This document shows positions 50,258 through 59,824 of a stretch of DNA of 64,000 bases, piece by piece (the first letter of the stretch is position 1; each line of letters opens with the position of its first letter). Under the pieces are notes generated by a model that did no database searches, had not been told where the DNA came from, and worked only from the letters and a program-made list of their open reading frames with translations. The position numbers were made by a program, and so were the translations under genes. This DNA comes from Pontibacter qinzhouensis (GTDB lineage Bacteria > Bacteroidota > Bacteroidia > Cytophagales > Hymenobacteraceae): contig NZ_VRTY01000003.1 of the NCBI RefSeq assembly GCF_008017455.1, positions 1-64,000 of the forward strand, in the 5' to 3' direction.

Positions 50258-51346
50258 ATGACAACATCGGCATACATACAATGGGTTAACAAGTACTTTG
50301 CAGCATTAGTACTTGCACAGGTGGCCCGTGTCAATGACACCACCAACCCGCTAACCTATCTACACCGGCAGTTGTTACGGCCTGAGTTCTCTGTTTCCGG
50401 CACCTGGAAGTCTCTTTCCATGAACAACAACCTGGTAGCGGCTGACATCGTGGCAATGGATTCACCTTTGCCCCTGAAAAAGCGTGGCTCTTTAGGCTCT
50501 GCCACTGGTGAAATCGCTAAGATGGGTATGGAGTTTCAGCTAAACGAAACACAGCTCACGGAGATTGACACCATGATTGCCATGAACACACCGGAAGCGG
50601 CGATTGTTCGCTACCTGTTCCAAGACCTGCCAAATGCTATCACTGGTATTTATGAGCGTCTGGAGTTCATGTTCCTGGAAGGTCTTTCAACTGGTGTAAC
50701 CGTTGCCACTGACGTTAACAACGTAGGCACCGGCATACGCATGGATTACGGCTATCTGGCTGCTAACAAGTTTGAAGCAACGACTTCATTCGATGATCCG
50801 GATTCATTACCGATGGACCAGATCAAAGTAATGCTTGATAAGGCTTCTTTGGATGGCAACCGCATCACTACCATTTACACCGATCCTACCACCCTGGCCA
50901 ACATTGCTAAGAGCAATCAGGTGAAGCAATACTTTGCTTTCCTCTCTGGCTTCACAGGTGGCAATGTCCCGGTTCTGGACAGTGACCAGGTAAACCAGGT
51001 AATGCAGCGTCGTTTCGGATTCCAGTTTGTAGCGGTTGACCGTAGCATTAGGCTCCAGAGAAACGGCATTAACACGCCTGTTAAGCCTTGGAAAGCCGGA
51101 ACAATGGTAGCAGTTACCACAAACCAGTTAGGCGCTTATGTATGGGCTAGACTCGCTGAAATGACCCGCCCGGTAGAAGGTGTTACTTACACTACGGCAG
51201 ACGGTTTCATCCTGGCAAGCCAATTCCGCGTGAACCGTCCATCACTGGCCGAATTCATCAACGCACAGGCTCGCGTTGTCCCTGTTATCTCAGGCGTAGA
51301 GGCAATCTACACATTCGACACTACTACTGACACTCCAGCAGGTTAA
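50258..51346 (+). CDS. Major capsid protein
   Basis: 362 aa. Features of the lambda gpE/HK97-fold group are seen: QWVNKYFAALVLAQVARVND at the N-terminus, a long helix region MEFQLNETQLTEIDTMIAM, and TTIYTDPTTLANIAKSNQV in the P domain. It builds the icosahedral shell. Two bases after the decoration gene, as usual for co-translated head genes. Confidence 0.82.
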   Translation: MTTSAYIQWVNKYFAALVLAQVARVNDTTNPLTYLHRQLLRPEFSVSGTWKSLSMNNNLVAADIVAMDSPLPLKKRGSLGSATGEIAKMGMEFQLNETQLTEIDTMIAMNTPEAAIVRYLFQDLPNAITGIYERLEFMFLEGLSTGVTVATDVNNVGTGIRMDYGYLAANKFEATTSFDDPDSLPMDQIKVMLDKASLDGNRITTIYTDPTTLANIAKSNQVKQYFAFLSGFTGGNVPVLDSDQVNQVMQRRFGFQFVAVDRSIRLQRNGINTPVKPWKAGTMVAVTTNQLGAYVWARLAEMTRPVEGVTYTTADGFILASQFRVNRPSLAEFINAQARVVPVISGVEAIYTFDTTTDTPAG

Positions 51347-51351
51347 GCATC

Positions 51352-51561
51352 ATGGCTAAGTCAAAGAAAGAAGATTCTGAGGCTAAAGTAGCTAACGAAT
51401 CAACCGAGGTTCAATATGATTACATCGTTTCCGGAAGGTTCAAGGATAAGAGCGACAGCACAAAGGTTTACGAGGTAGGCCAAAGTGTAAACCGCTTCGG
51501 AGAAGACAGGCTTAACGACCTGGTGAAGAGAGGCCTTGTAGAACGCAGGATCAAAGAGTAA
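51352..51561 (+). CDS. Hypothetical head-region protein
   Basis: 69 aa, charged, with a small beta-rich part (YIVSGRFKDKSDSTKVYEVG) and RFGEDRLNDLVKRGLVE helix. Present after capsid genes in related phages; role unknown. Confidence 0.55.
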   Translation: MAKSKKEDSEAKVANESTEVQYDYIVSGRFKDKSDSTKVYEVGQSVNRFGEDRLNDLVKRGLVERRIKE

Positions 51562-51881
51562 TGACGAATTTAGAAGCAGTACAGAGCGTGGTAGGCGCTA
51601 ATTATCCTTTACGGGAAACAGCCTACACCAAAGCCTTGATAGATGCGGGTTTGTCTCCTGAAGGAGAATACACCATCGCAAATAGAAAGTCTGTGGACCT
51701 TTGCGCTGCTGCCTTGATTCTAACGCTCATTACTTCTGCTGACATACGGGAGGGTGGTTATCAGGTATCCATCAGCGAGAAGAGCGTCCTTCTGAGTATC
51801 AGGAGTGCCATTCTTGCCAGTCATGGCGTACCAGACCACACAAAGCCGACGATCAACGCGAACCCTACTTACATGTGGTAA
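51561..51881 (+). CDS. Head-tail connector (gp6/DUF6706-like)
   Basis: 106 aa, all-helical (MTNLEAVQSVVGANYPLRET; DLCAAALILTLITSADIREG). Size, helix content and position match head-completion adaptor proteins that sit beneath the portal. Start overlaps the previous stop. Confidence 0.65.
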   Translation: MTNLEAVQSVVGANYPLRETAYTKALIDAGLSPEGEYTIANRKSVDLCAAALILTLITSADIREGGYQVSISEKSVLLSIRSAILASHGVPDHTKPTINANPTYMW

Positions 51882-52192
51882 TGGTTCTTCAGTATCCGCA
51901 TAAGCTCCGATTCTACACCCCTGGCACCGACAGTACCAAAAATGCCAACGGGCACCTGATACCGGGCTTACCTGGTAATATGGTAGAGCAGCCCTGCAGG
52001 TATGAAGACACGCGCGAGACTAGCGAGTTTGAAGGGGTGGACAATCAGATGCACCAACAACGAGGCACCATTTACATGCCGTTAGGGTCCATCGTTCCGG
52101 CACCAGGCACACCGGTAGAGATTACCAACGTGTTCAAGGGCATTGTTCATTCACGGCCGGCAGGACAGCTAAACATAAGCTTAAAAGTATGA
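51881..52192 (+). CDS. Head-tail stopper/adaptor protein
   Basis: 103 aa from ATG at 51881, coupled (TAATG) to the previous gene. Beta-rich (LRFYTPGTDSTKNANGHLIP, RGTIYMPLGSIVPAPGTPVE), in the manner of SPP1 gp16-type stoppers. GTG at 51875 is an alternative start. Confidence 0.6.
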   Translation: MVLQYPHKLRFYTPGTDSTKNANGHLIPGLPGNMVEQPCRYEDTRETSEFEGVDNQMHQQRGTIYMPLGSIVPAPGTPVEITNVFKGIVHSRPAGQLNISLKV

Positions 52193-52623
52193 TAAAAGCA
52201 GACTTCAATCTTTCAGCCGTTCGCAAGTACATTGCCGAGCAGGTGCGAGAATACGAACTGCACGTCATACAGGCTTTTACGGACGCTGGCAATGCCTGGC
52301 AGGAAAGAGCAAAGCTAAAGACCAAAAGCCAGGGCAGCTTCGGCAACATCACTTTTAACCTACGATCTTCCATCGGCTACATTCTGTTGAAAGACGGGGT
52401 AGAGTTAGCCGAATCATTCGAGGTAGTAGGTACAGGTGACGCAGGAGCTGAGAAAGGGCTTGCTTATGCGAGGGAGCTGGCCGGTAATTATCCGGCAGGC
52501 ATTGTCTTAATCTGTGTGGCAGGCATGGAGTACGCCGCAGCGGTGGAAAGCAAGGGCTACGATGTAATCACGGGTTCTTCCTTGTACATGGAACAGGACC
52601 TGGCAGAGCTACTAGCAGCATGA
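52189..52623 (+). CDS. Tail completion protein (HK97 gp10-like)
   Basis: 144 aa. Long N-terminal helix (VRKYIAEQVREYELHVIQAF) followed by NLRSSIGYILLKDGVELAES and MEYAAAVESKGYDVI, the last typical of HK97-gp10 proteins (YAAxVExG). It helps join tail to head. Confidence 0.7.
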   Translation: MIKADFNLSAVRKYIAEQVREYELHVIQAFTDAGNAWQERAKLKTKSQGSFGNITFNLRSSIGYILLKDGVELAESFEVVGTGDAGAEKGLAYARELAGNYPAGIVLICVAGMEYAAAVESKGYDVITGSSLYMEQDLAELLAA

Positions 52624-53129
52624 AAAGCGGGTTAGAAATGGTGATCGACGTGGCAAAGCTTCTGGATGTGCCAGAGCTGACCGGAGGCACCATACAGGAG
52701 GGCTTCTACTTCTTAGAGGGGTATTCTTCACAGGATTATGCTTTAGGAGCCACTACGTCAGTGACAGAGGGCAAGATCAACGGCCGTATCTGGCAGCACC
52801 AACGACCGGCAAACTCCGACACGGTAGATATTGTAGTGAACAGCCTGGCCCTTACGAATCAACAGCTACAGCAGGGAGTTGTTAACGTCAATATACATGT
52901 TCCAAACCAGGTGAACGTCATAGGAGGGAAGCAGGATTCGACTATGCCGGACCTGGCTAAGATGCTGGAGATAGGGAAGATCGTAACGGGCATTCTCGAA
53001 ACGAACTGGCAATACGACTTTCATACAGAAATATACCAACCCGGCCAGCCTTACCAGGACGGTGCAGGGTGGTACTTGAACATCAGAGTAATGTATTATT
53101 CATTTCAAAATAATTATCAAAACATCTAA
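52620..53129 (+). CDS. Probable tail terminator protein
   Basis: 169 aa, alpha/beta. Position between the gp10-like gene and the major tail gene is that of the tail terminator that stops tube growth. KSDCT-like motifs are absent; assignment is by synteny. Confidence 0.6.
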   Translation: MKSGLEMVIDVAKLLDVPELTGGTIQEGFYFLEGYSSQDYALGATTSVTEGKINGRIWQHQRPANSDTVDIVVNSLALTNQQLQQGVVNVNIHVPNQVNVIGGKQDSTMPDLAKMLEIGKIVTGILETNWQYDFHTEIYQPGQPYQDGAGWYLNIRVMYYSFQNNYQNI

Positions 53130-53132
53130 ATC

Positions 53133-53702
53133 ATGGCTGCTAACGACATCATATACGGCATCGAGAAACTAGAATTTGCCCCGGCATACGACGACATCGC
53201 CAACGCCCCGGCTTCTGGTGACTGGAGATGGGTAGAAAACCTTGCCGAAGGCTCTGTTTCTTACGTGAACAACGAAGATACCAGCACCCCATTTATCCCG
53301 GAAGATAAGACCGTTCCGATTTTCACGGCAAAGACACCTGGCGACCCGGACACGTTCAACTTCGCCTTGCTGGAGTTCTCACAGCAGAACTTTGCCGACC
53401 TGTTCGACGTGGACTACGACGCGGCCACCTCTACGACTACCGTTATGGCAGACCGTAAGCAGGCCTCACTCGCTATCCGCATCACGACACGCCCGGCCAA
53501 CGGTGCTAAGAAAGTGATTACTTACCCGAACACCTCTGTAAGCTCTACCTTAGAGAACCCTTTCACAAAGGATGGTCTGGTACAGATCGCAGCGGTTGCC
53601 GACATTCTGGCCTTTAAACTGGCTGACGGAAGGGATGCCAAGTTCATCATGCAGAAAGTAACTGCTGAAGGTGCAACGATAGATTCCACACCAGCCGGAT
53701 AA
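53133..53702 (+). CDS. Major tail protein
   Basis: 189 aa, beta-rich (YGIEKLEFAPAYDDIANAPA; ASLAIRITTRPANGAKKVIT). Size and location before the tail chaperones and tape measure identify the tail-tube subunit. A short untranslated gap of 46 bases follows. Confidence 0.75.
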   Translation: MAANDIIYGIEKLEFAPAYDDIANAPASGDWRWVENLAEGSVSYVNNEDTSTPFIPEDKTVPIFTAKTPGDPDTFNFALLEFSQQNFADLFDVDYDAATSTTTVMADRKQASLAIRITTRPANGAKKVITYPNTSVSSTLENPFTKDGLVQIAAVADILAFKLADGRDAKFIMQKVTAEGATIDSTPAG

Positions 53703-53748
53703 CACCTAATACCCCTGCTTTAATATAGCAGGGGTTTAATGTTCATTT

Positions 53749-54273
53749 ATGGTAGATAAGCAACTATTAAGTCAGGTTGCCGCGACTGTAACAGAGAAGC
53801 CTATAGTAGAGGTTACAATTACAGTAAAGAAGCGGAGCTTTTGGGATAAGTTGTTTAGGAGGCCAGATAAGCGGCTGTTTGAGGTAAAGCCCACAACTGT
53901 ATCAAGCATGTACCTGATGGGGGAGCGTTCCATACTTTGGGATGAGAAACTATTTGCGCTGCTTGGGAGTGACGACCCGGCAAATAACATTGCCAATGCG
54001 CTTGCAGTGATTAATGCAAACCTAGAGGATGTCATGTATGCTTGTGCGGTAGTTATTCAGAACGACGGGAAACCTCCTAAAAAGACTCTCCTAAAGTGGT
54101 TGGAAGATAACACCGACGCCTTAGACCTGGCCAGTATCATTGTCCCGCTTCTGGGTTCTACACACATGCAGGCTTTTTTGAATTCTATCGTCTTGGTGAA
54201 AGGTACAGGCGAAGTTCTAAAACCAAAGACGAGCCTAAAAGAGACAGGGGAGATGATAGCCCCTGGCGTATGA
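53749..54273 (+). CDS. Tail assembly chaperone (gpG-like)
   Basis: 174 aa. Located between tube and tape measure genes, as for lambda G. The body is helical (LMGERSILWDEKLFALLGSD; NIANALAVINANLEDVMYAC). A T TTT TTG heptamer in the correct phase at 54174-54180 can shift ribosomes into the -1 frame, which stays open to 54443 and would give a ~231-aa gpGT-type product. Confidence 0.75.
   Translation: MVDKQLLSQVAATVTEKPIVEVTITVKKRSFWDKLFRRPDKRLFEVKPTTVSSMYLMGERSILWDEKLFALLGSDDPANNIANALAVINANLEDVMYACAVVIQNDGKPPKKTLLKWLEDNTDALDLASIIVPLLGSTHMQAFLNSIVLVKGTGEVLKPKTSLKETGEMIAPGV
54174..54180 (+). promoter_or_regulatory. Candidate -1 ribosomal frameshift site
   Basis: TTTTTTG is phased as T TTT TTG in the chaperone frame (gct ttt ttg), the X XXY YYZ pattern. 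The -1 frame downstream has no stop until 54443, crossing the chaperone's own stop at 54271-54273. Confidence 0.55.
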
Positions 54274-54443
54274 TCGGTTCTTACCGGAAATACTTTAAGG
54301 AAAGCCGCGAAGCTGTGATGGCTATGAGTTGGGCAAACTTTATTGCCGACCTGGCCGCCATACCGACCTACGACAGCGACGACAAAGAGAAAGATTCTGG
54401 TAGCACAGGAGGCAGTATAGACGCTAACGACTTGTGGAAATGA
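54180..54443 (+). CDS. T-like extension of the tail chaperone
   Basis: Downstream half of the predicted -1 frameshift product, about 87 aa. It reads EFYRLGERYRRSSKTKDEPK, then SYRKYFKESREAVMAMSWAN and FIADLAAIPTYDSDD. An internal ATG at 54270 overlaps the chaperone stop (ATGA), so a 57-aa product by re-initiation is also possible. In lambda the GT form binds the tape measure. Confidence 0.55.
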   Translation, partial: EFYRLGERYRRSSKTKDEPKRDRGDDSPWRMIGSYRKYFKESREAVMAMSWANFIADLAAIPTYDSDDKEKDSGSTGGSIDANDLWK

Positions 54444-54718
54444 TTATGATAGACGACATACAGGTGTTTGAAAGCATTTCACAGGATGAAGATACTAAGG
54501 TTGAAAGCATCGTGAAGCTATCCTTTGAGCTATCGCAGATAGAGACTCTTAACGAAGATGCTTGGCCTGATTGGAAGAATAAAGATGCCAAAACAGATGT
54601 GTACTTGAAATCAGGTTTATCTATCACACTATTAGCAAATTTTGAGAGCGTTCTGCGCTTGTGGAAAGCCTATAAGCACCAAGAGAAAAAGAACGGCCTA
54701 CAGTTTTCATTTAACTAG
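54440..54718 (+). CDS. Hypothetical protein inserted in the tail operon
   Basis: 92 aa, acidic, beginning MIMIDDIQVFESISQDEDTK. Coupled to the preceding stop. It is not part of the standard chaperone-tape measure order, so it is probably an inserted accessory gene. Confidence 0.55.
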   Translation: MIMIDDIQVFESISQDEDTKVESIVKLSFELSQIETLNEDAWPDWKNKDAKTDVYLKSGLSITLLANFESVLRLWKAYKHQEKKNGLQFSFN

Positions 54719-54722
54719 TCTA

Positions 54723-54995
54723 ATGAAAGTACTACCAATAATAAATGATCCGGGCACTTATGTATTTGAGTGTCCAGGCTGCAAGTGTAGCCATAAGATT
54801 GATTCGAAGTGGTCATATAATGGCAATCCTGATAAGCCTACTTTAAGTCCTAGCGTGTTGGTGCGAATGGATAGGCCTCCACACCCAGAGGTGAAGATAT
54901 GCCACTCTTTTGTAAAAGATGGTAACATTCAATTTCTAAGCGACTGCACCCATGAGTTAGCAGGGCAAACAGTAGAACTTCCAGAATTAGAATAA
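54723..54995 (+). CDS. DUF6527-like phage protein
   Basis: 90 aa from ATG at 54723 (MKVLPIINDPGTYVFECPGC). The Cys/His set CPGCKCSH, FNGN-type WSYNGNPDKPTLSPSVLV and CHSFVKDGNIQFLSDCTHEL matches the DUF6527 pattern, which should bind zinc. Such genes are scattered in phage structural regions; function unknown. Confidence 0.7.
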   Translation: MKVLPIINDPGTYVFECPGCKCSHKIDSKWSYNGNPDKPTLSPSVLVRMDRPPHPEVKICHSFVKDGNIQFLSDCTHELAGQTVELPELE

Positions 54996-54999
54996 TCAA

Positions 55000-57900
55000 A
55001 TGGCAGTAAAGGTAAACGGGGACAGAGGACTTAATTTTGTTGGTGGTTTCGACATATCAGAGATCGAGGCCAACAGCAAGAAGGTATTGGACCTGATTAC
55101 CAATGTACAGAAGCAGGTAAACAGCGTGAGCGGTGTTAGTGCCGGTGCTGATGACAGTTTTCGCAAAGAGCAGCTTGCCATTCAGAAAGCCCTTTCCGAG
55201 TCCCGCTTAGCCCTCCAACGGTTAAAAGAGGAACAGCAGCTACAGCGTAACGACCTGGAGAAAAGCCGGGCCTCCTCAGCCGCCGCCAAAGCCTCCATCG
55301 ACCAGCTTAAACTATCCGAGCAGGAGCTAAACAACCAGTACAAAGCCGGCAAGATAGCCCTGACGGAATACACCTTAGAGCAGCGCAAGATTGCCGACTC
55401 CCAACGTGCCGCCGCACAAGCGCAGAAGGAGGCTGAAAAGACCCTCCGAGAGCAGGTAAAACTCCAGAAAGAGCAGGAACGGCAGGCAGAGCGCAACCGA
55501 AAGCAGCTTGAAAAAGAATCCTCTGAGTACTACAAGCTCACCACTGCACTAGGCAACGTGCGCAAGGAGGCCAAAGATGTGCAGGCTGAAATGTTTAGGC
55601 TGGAACGCGAAGGGAAGAAAGCAAGTGATGCTTACAAGCAGCTAGAGGCTCGATCGAAAACCCTTACAGCTCAAACTGGCATCTTAGACAATGGAGTTAA
55701 GCGAATAGATGCTTCATTAGGCCTGCACCAAAGGAACGTAGGTAACTATGGCGAGGCATTAACCAATCTAAGCCCACAATTTGCCCTTATTAACCAAAGT
55801 CTATCCGCTTTTGGCACTTCCATATCTGCATTAGCGTCAGCACCTAACCCATTTGCGGCATTAGGAACATCTCTGATGGCGTTTGGCAAGGCCACCATAG
55901 CTTTTATGCTCACGCCCGTTGGTGCGATTATAACGGCTCTGGCTGGCATGTACGCGCTTATATCTGCCAACAAGAAAACAGTTATTGAATTCGATGCAGG
56001 CTTACGGAATGTTGAGAAAACAGCCGGGGATTCTATCGATAATATGGAAGCCTTCGGGGATGAGGTAATCAGCCTCTCCAACGATCTGAAAACAGTTTCT
56101 TCAAAGGAAATACTAGAGATTGCGGCCGCAGCCGGTCAGTTAGGGGTAGAGGGTACGAAGAACTTACTTGGCTTTTCTGGTGCCTTAGCTAAGCTTTCTA
56201 TTGCCTCAGACATTTCAGGAGAAGAGGGCGCCAAAGAGATTGCACGTTTTCTAACTTTAACTGATGGAGGCGTTGAAAATATTAGCGCATTCGGTGATGA
56301 GATTGTAAACCTTGGCAATAGTTTCGCCGCCTCTGAAAAGGAAATATTATCTAATGCCGAACGATTAGCGCAGTCCACAGGCCTTTACAAAATTGGCCGG
56401 CAAGATGTACTTGCTTATGCCACCGCAACAAAGGCTGTAGGTATTGAAGCGGAGGTAGTCGGATCTTCTTTTGCCCGTACTTTGGGCCAGATGGAGAAGG
56501 CTATCCGCACCGGTAACGGATTAGACTTATTTGCTAAGGTTACTGGTAAGTCAGTAGAGGGTCTAAAAAAAGCATTCAAAGACGATGCGGCAGGTGTATT
56601 CAATGACTTTATCTCTGGGCTTAATGGTGTAAACAAAGCCGGTGGTAGCGTTCAGGCGGTACTCGAAAAGTTGGGCATCAATGCTGTTAGAGATCAAGCT
56701 GTAATATCAACCCTTGCTGTAAAAGGCTATGGCGAGCTTACCGACGCATTAGAGGCTGTACGGGATTCGGCTGGTTCCCTCGATAAGGAATTTGAAACAG
56801 CCAACAAGAAATTAGAGAACGTTGGCAAGCGCATTGGGGTGTCTTGGGATAACTTAGTATTGTCATTCGAGAACGGGCAGGGTATTATAGCCAAAACAGG
56901 TGCTTACCTAGGTAATGCTTTCGCTGATTCACTTAACGCTGCCAAAGAGGTCATAGACAATCTAGGGGCCGCATTTGGGGTTATCAAGCAATACTTAGAC
57001 GACCTATTCCCAAGCATGGAGCAAACAGCAGGTCAGGCGCTGGTATTTGCTGATTCTTTTGCCGGCATCAAAGCACTGTTCGAGAACTTCAGCATCCGTG
57101 AGTTTTTGAAGTTCTTTGTGGTGGACATTCCCAACTCTTTCCGGGACTTAGGGGCCGCTATCGATATTCTAACGACTGACTTCAAGCAGTTCTTCAAGTT
57201 CCTTTCAGATGCCGGGCCAGAGCTTGGCAAGTACATGAAAGACCTGCTGAACCCGTTTGCCGAGGCAGATTCTTCTGGTATTGACAAACTGTACGCCAAC
57301 TTCAAGAAGCAAGCAAAATCCAGTAATCAGTTCATCTTAGACGACACAAAAAAGCAGAATGATGCAGCATTACGCCTATTCAACGAACGATACAACAACC
57401 AGGATAAACGCATTGCTGAATCTGAAAAGAAGCTACGGGAAACAAAAGGTGTTGATCTATCTGAAGAAGAACTGGCAGCTATTGAAGCTACAAAGAAAGC
57501 CGCAAAAGAAAGATTAGCCGCACAACGGGCACTACAGGCCAAGATTGACGCACTTAACGCAGAGGCTAACAGAAAACAGTTAAGCCAGCAGGACCAGGAG
57601 CTACAGGCAGTACGAGACAAGTACGCCAAGATGCGGAAAGAGATCGATGCCTTCTACAAAGACCCGCGCAACAAAGGGCTGAAGGTAGATGCTTCCGGAT
57701 TGGATTCGTCTGAGAAGAAAGAGATCGAGCGGGTAAACGCCAAGTTTGAGGTAGAAGCCATTAAAACTTCTATCGCAGAGCAGAAACAACTCTTCGACCA
57801 GTTCGAGCAATACAAAGCGCAGTACGGCCAGACCAAAGCCAAAGAACGCTTCGCCGGGGAGATAGCCGAGTTTGAGAGCTACACCGCTTACCTGGAATCC

Positions 57901-59823
57901 CTTGTACCGGACGTATCTGATACATCTGTTTTAGCCAATCAATTACGGGACACGCTGAAGCCTATGATTGAAAAATCAAGATTGGAGGATAACAGAAAAG
58001 CATTTGATGAGAACGTAAAAAATTTCCAACGGATAATAGAGGCCACGGCTTCAGCCAACACCGAGCGTTTGCGCATCGAGGAACAGTATCAGAAGGATTT
58101 AGCCACTTTACGCAAAAATCTAGCAGGCGAGGGCAATGCGGCTGAACTCGCAGAGCGTGAAGAAATGCTAGCGAAGCAGCGCGAAATGGACCTTCAGGAA
58201 AACAAACACAGGGCGTTTGAGCAAACGAAGTTCTATCGTGAAATGATGGCCGATGTCACATTTTATTCTAAGAAAGAACTTAAGGAGAGAATCAAAGAGC
58301 TTAAAAAAGCACTTGAAAACCCGGATTTATCTCCTTTAGAAAGGAAGATTATTGAAAGTGCCCAAAGTACAGCAGAGCAATATGTCGGACAAATTACAGA
58401 TCAATTCGGCCAGGCAATAGACGAAACAGGTAAACTTTTCAAGAATGGAAAGTTAATGCAGAACTATGCAAATGCCATTGCCGGTGAATTTAATGTGCTT
58501 GCTGATTCCTTGACAGGTGTTAATGATAACATGGCAGAAACCTTGCGAGGTTTAGCTGAGGTGGTAGGTATAAGCGGTGCAGCGGCTGGTTCTATTGCAA
58601 GTTTCGCTTCTGGTGATATAGTAGGCGGCATTCAGCAAGGTGTTAATGCCATTGCCGGTATCGTGAAGATATTCAAGCAGACAAAAGAGACTGCCAAAGA
58701 AGCACAGCGCCAGGTGAATGAGTTCTACGACGCGATGCTATCCGGTGAGATGGAGTATCAGGCCTTGTTACGTGAGCGTGAGCTAGACAATATCCGGAGG
58801 AATAAGACCACCTTAGCCGGTATCGAGGCAGAATCTAACGCGCTGAAGCAACAGGCAAAAGATGTACGCGCACAATACGAGGCGGTATTAGCCGACCTGC
58901 AGAAACAAAGCTTTGTAGCTGGCCAGGGCACAGAGAAGTACGGCGGCTCCTTCCTGTTCGGAGCGGTGGGCTATCTCATGGGATTCGGGAAGAAAACCAA
59001 GGCAGTTGAACAGAACCAGAGTTTGCAGGGATTCAGCTATGAAGAGTTAGAAAAGCTCTACTCCCAAGGCCAACTAAAGGACAAGGCCAAAGAAGATTTC
59101 GAGGCACTGAGGGAGTTAAAGCAGGAGCTGGACGAAATCGGGCTAACTCTGGAAGACCTGGAGAAAGAGTACAAAGCCATCTTCACAGGCGGCGTAACAG
59201 CATCGGGCATAGGCAATACCATCATCGACGGGTTCAAGCAAGGGAAACGGGCAGTGGAAGATTTTGCCGGTGATGCAGAAGATATTATCCGGAACGCGCT
59301 TCTGTCTGCTATCCAATACAAATACCTGGAAGGCCCACTATCCGAACTGATTGACCAGTTCGGCACCGACGCACTGAGCAACGGGGAGCTATCCAAAGAA
59401 GAGATCGACGCTTTCAACAAAGCTTTCAACGACATTGTAGAAGCCGGTTCCGCGATTGTCAAGCAGGTAGAAGAAGCCTCCGGCGTTTCTCTGACTGAGG
59501 GAGATAACAAGAGCAGCCAGAACACCTTATCCGGTGCTATCCGTGCCTCCTTAACGGAGGAAACAGGCGGCAAGTTGGCCGGCATCTACCAGGGCATTTT
59601 CACCCTGAACAAGCAGATGTTGGTCGTGCAGGAGGGCACTTATATGAGCATGGGGGATTTACTCGACGTAGGACGGCAGAGCCTCTTGTATCACATGCAG
59701 ATAGCGCAAAATACTCAGCTCACTTACGAGGGCGTGCATAGATCAGAAGCCATTTTAAACACGATTGCAAACAACACCAAGCCAGGACAGTCCGGCCGTG
59801 ATATGGGTGTAGAGCCAGAATAA
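55000..59823 (+). CDS. Tape measure protein (TP901-like)
   Basis: 1607 aa, which sets tail length. Residues 20-235 are coiled coil, and a hydrophobic region (about 275-325, LTPVGAIITALAGMYALI) may insert in the host membrane. The TP901 core (330-620) contains EILEIAAAAGQLGVEG, LGNSFAASEKEILSNAERLA and VLEKLGINAVRDQAVISTL. More coiled coil fills about 780-1170, and a second hydrophobic patch lies near 1190-1225. No lysozyme or peptidase domain is visible. At about 1.5 angstroms per residue this implies a tail near 240 nm. Confidence 0.92.
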   Translation: MAVKVNGDRGLNFVGGFDISEIEANSKKVLDLITNVQKQVNSVSGVSAGADDSFRKEQLAIQKALSESRLALQRLKEEQQLQRNDLEKSRASSAAAKASIDQLKLSEQELNNQYKAGKIALTEYTLEQRKIADSQRAAAQAQKEAEKTLREQVKLQKEQERQAERNRKQLEKESSEYYKLTTALGNVRKEAKDVQAEMFRLEREGKKASDAYKQLEARSKTLTAQTGILDNGVKRIDASLGLHQRNVGNYGEALTNLSPQFALINQSLSAFGTSISALASAPNPFAALGTSLMAFGKATIAFMLTPVGAIITALAGMYALISANKKTVIEFDAGLRNVEKTAGDSIDNMEAFGDEVISLSNDLKTVSSKEILEIAAAAGQLGVEGTKNLLGFSGALAKLSIASDISGEEGAKEIARFLTLTDGGVENISAFGDEIVNLGNSFAASEKEILSNAERLAQSTGLYKIGRQDVLAYATATKAVGIEAEVVGSSFARTLGQMEKAIRTGNGLDLFAKVTGKSVEGLKKAFKDDAAGVFNDFISGLNGVNKAGGSVQAVLEKLGINAVRDQAVISTLAVKGYGELTDALEAVRDSAGSLDKEFETANKKLENVGKRIGVSWDNLVLSFENGQGIIAKTGAYLGNAFADSLNAAKEVIDNLGAAFGVIKQYLDDLFPSMEQTAGQALVFADSFAGIKALFENFSIREFLKFFVVDIPNSFRDLGAAIDILTTDFKQFFKFLSDAGPELGKYMKDLLNPFAEADSSGIDKLYANFKKQAKSSNQFILDDTKKQNDAALRLFNERYNNQDKRIAESEKKLRETKGVDLSEEELAAIEATKKAAKERLAAQRALQAKIDALNAEANRKQLSQQDQELQAVRDKYAKMRKEIDAFYKDPRNKGLKVDASGLDSSEKKEIERVNAKFEVEAIKTSIAEQKQLFDQFEQYKAQYGQTKAKERFAGEIAEFESYTAYLESLVPDVSDTSVLANQLRDTLKPMIEKSRLEDNRKAFDENVKNFQRIIEATASANTERLRIEEQYQKDLATLRKNLAGEGNAAELAEREEMLAKQREMDLQENKHRAFEQTKFYREMMADVTFYSKKELKERIKELKKALENPDLSPLERKIIESAQSTAEQYVGQITDQFGQAIDETGKLFKNGKLMQNYANAIAGEFNVLADSLTGVNDNMAETLRGLAEVVGISGAAAGSIASFASGDIVGGIQQGVNAIAGIVKIFKQTKETAKEAQRQVNEFYDAMLSGEMEYQALLRERELDNIRRNKTTLAGIEAESNALKQQAKDVRAQYEAVLADLQKQSFVAGQGTEKYGGSFLFGAVGYLMGFGKKTKAVEQNQSLQGFSYEELEKLYSQGQLKDKAKEDFEALRELKQELDEIGLTLEDLEKEYKAIFTGGVTASGIGNTIIDGFKQGKRAVEDFAGDAEDIIRNALLSAIQYKYLEGPLSELIDQFGTDALSNGELSKEEIDAFNKAFNDIVEAGSAIVKQVEEASGVSLTEGDNKSSQNTLSGAIRASLTEETGGKLAGIYQGIFTLNKQMLVVQEGTYMSMGDLLDVGRQSLLYHMQIAQNTQLTYEGVHRSEAILNTIANNTKPGQSGRDMGVEPE

Positions 59824-59824
59824 C

